Shown piece by piece: positions 51,023 to 51,137 of a stretch of 51,137 nt of DNA. Position numbers and translations under genes: made by a program. Below the pieces are notes generated by a model that was not told the origin of the DNA, made no database searches, and saw only the letters and a list, made by a program, of their open reading frames with translations. This DNA is from 40CM-4-68-19 sp036513415 (GTDB lineage Bacteria > Myxococcota > Myxococcia > Myxococcales > 40CM-4-68-19): contig DATBZA010000050.1 of the NCBI GenBank assembly GCA_036513415.1, positions 1 through 51,137 on the forward strand, in the 5' to 3' direction. The stretch's first letter is position 1. The number at the start of each line of letters is the position of its first letter.

Positions 51023-51137
51023 TTCCGGCAGCGACCTACTCTCCCACACGGAAACCGTGCAGTACCATCGGCTCTGGAGGGCTTAACTGCCGTGTTCGGG
51101 ATGGGAACGGGTGGGGCCCCTCCGATGTAGCCACCGG
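51023..51137 (-). rRNA. rrf: 5S ribosomal RNA, 5' end cut by window edge
   Basis: The minus strand carries a typical bacterial 5S sequence, including CCCGTTCCCATCCCGAACAC and TGGTACTGCA, and ends GTCGCTGCCGGAAT. The 3' segment CCGGAAT can pair with the 5' end, of which only the last few bases (CCGGTGG) are in the window, so perhaps two to five bases are missing. The 23S and 16S genes should lie further right. Confidence 0.93.

Overview
The window is high-GC, densely coded DNA. Its gene content points to a myxobacterium (phylum Myxococcota, near Anaeromyxobacter/Myxococcus): a CarF plasmalogen desaturase, a myxobacterial-type PilZ protein, a Ser/Thr kinase with PEGA-like repeats, an FHA-GAF sigma-54 activator, and many Cys-rich secreted lipoproteins. 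GTG and TTG starts and stop/start overlaps are frequent. Assignments rest on reading the sequence and on knowledge of the families; no database search was run.

Layout. 1-1060 is an IS4-type transposase cut by the left edge. 1088-1740 has a small coiled-coil membrane protein and tRNA-Thr(CGT) with its promoter. 1740-5655 has a solute-binding lipoprotein, carF facing a cupredoxin lipoprotein, an alpha/beta hydrolase and a membrane-anchored protein. 5811-9753 has a short protein coupled to a fused PafC-PafB-like WYL regulator, then a Glu/Leu/Phe/Val dehydrogenase with a clear sigma-70 promoter. 9754-12488 holds envelope proteins and a PilZ protein. 12580-18664 is a protein quality-control block: HtrA, a stand-alone sigma-70 region-1.1 protein, FtsH, a Nudix hydrolase and a second secreted serine protease. 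18707-25775 is metabolic: lipase, beta-CASP nuclease, a short homocysteine methyltransferase-like protein, a CoA-binding protein, HutU-HutI and a DUF4442 protein. 25790-32947 carries an acyl-CoA synthetase, a TPR protein, a small barrel-like protein, a vWA lipoprotein and Lon. 33128-42664 is a signalling region: a GGDEF cyclase facing a run of seven same-strand genes whose last five overlap at stop/start codons (kinase, TPR membrane protein, FHA-GAF sigma-54 activator, two secreted proteins). 42696-49706 has TPR and barrel proteins, cysteine dioxygenase, MutL and a MetX-like hydrolase. From about 49740 to the end lie a gene remnant, dispersed repeats, one doubtful small ORF, a strong terminator and a 5S rRNA gene whose operon enters from the right.

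The strongest system-level signal is the kinase-to-sigma-54-activator operon at 35964-42664. The most informative non-coding signals are a palindromic element present twice with a compensatory base-pair change (8105 and 43171), and a roughly 60-bp dispersed repeat in three copies (25189, 50138, 50676) that resembles a tRNA D-arm. No CRISPR array, prophage or recognised biosynthetic cluster was seen.
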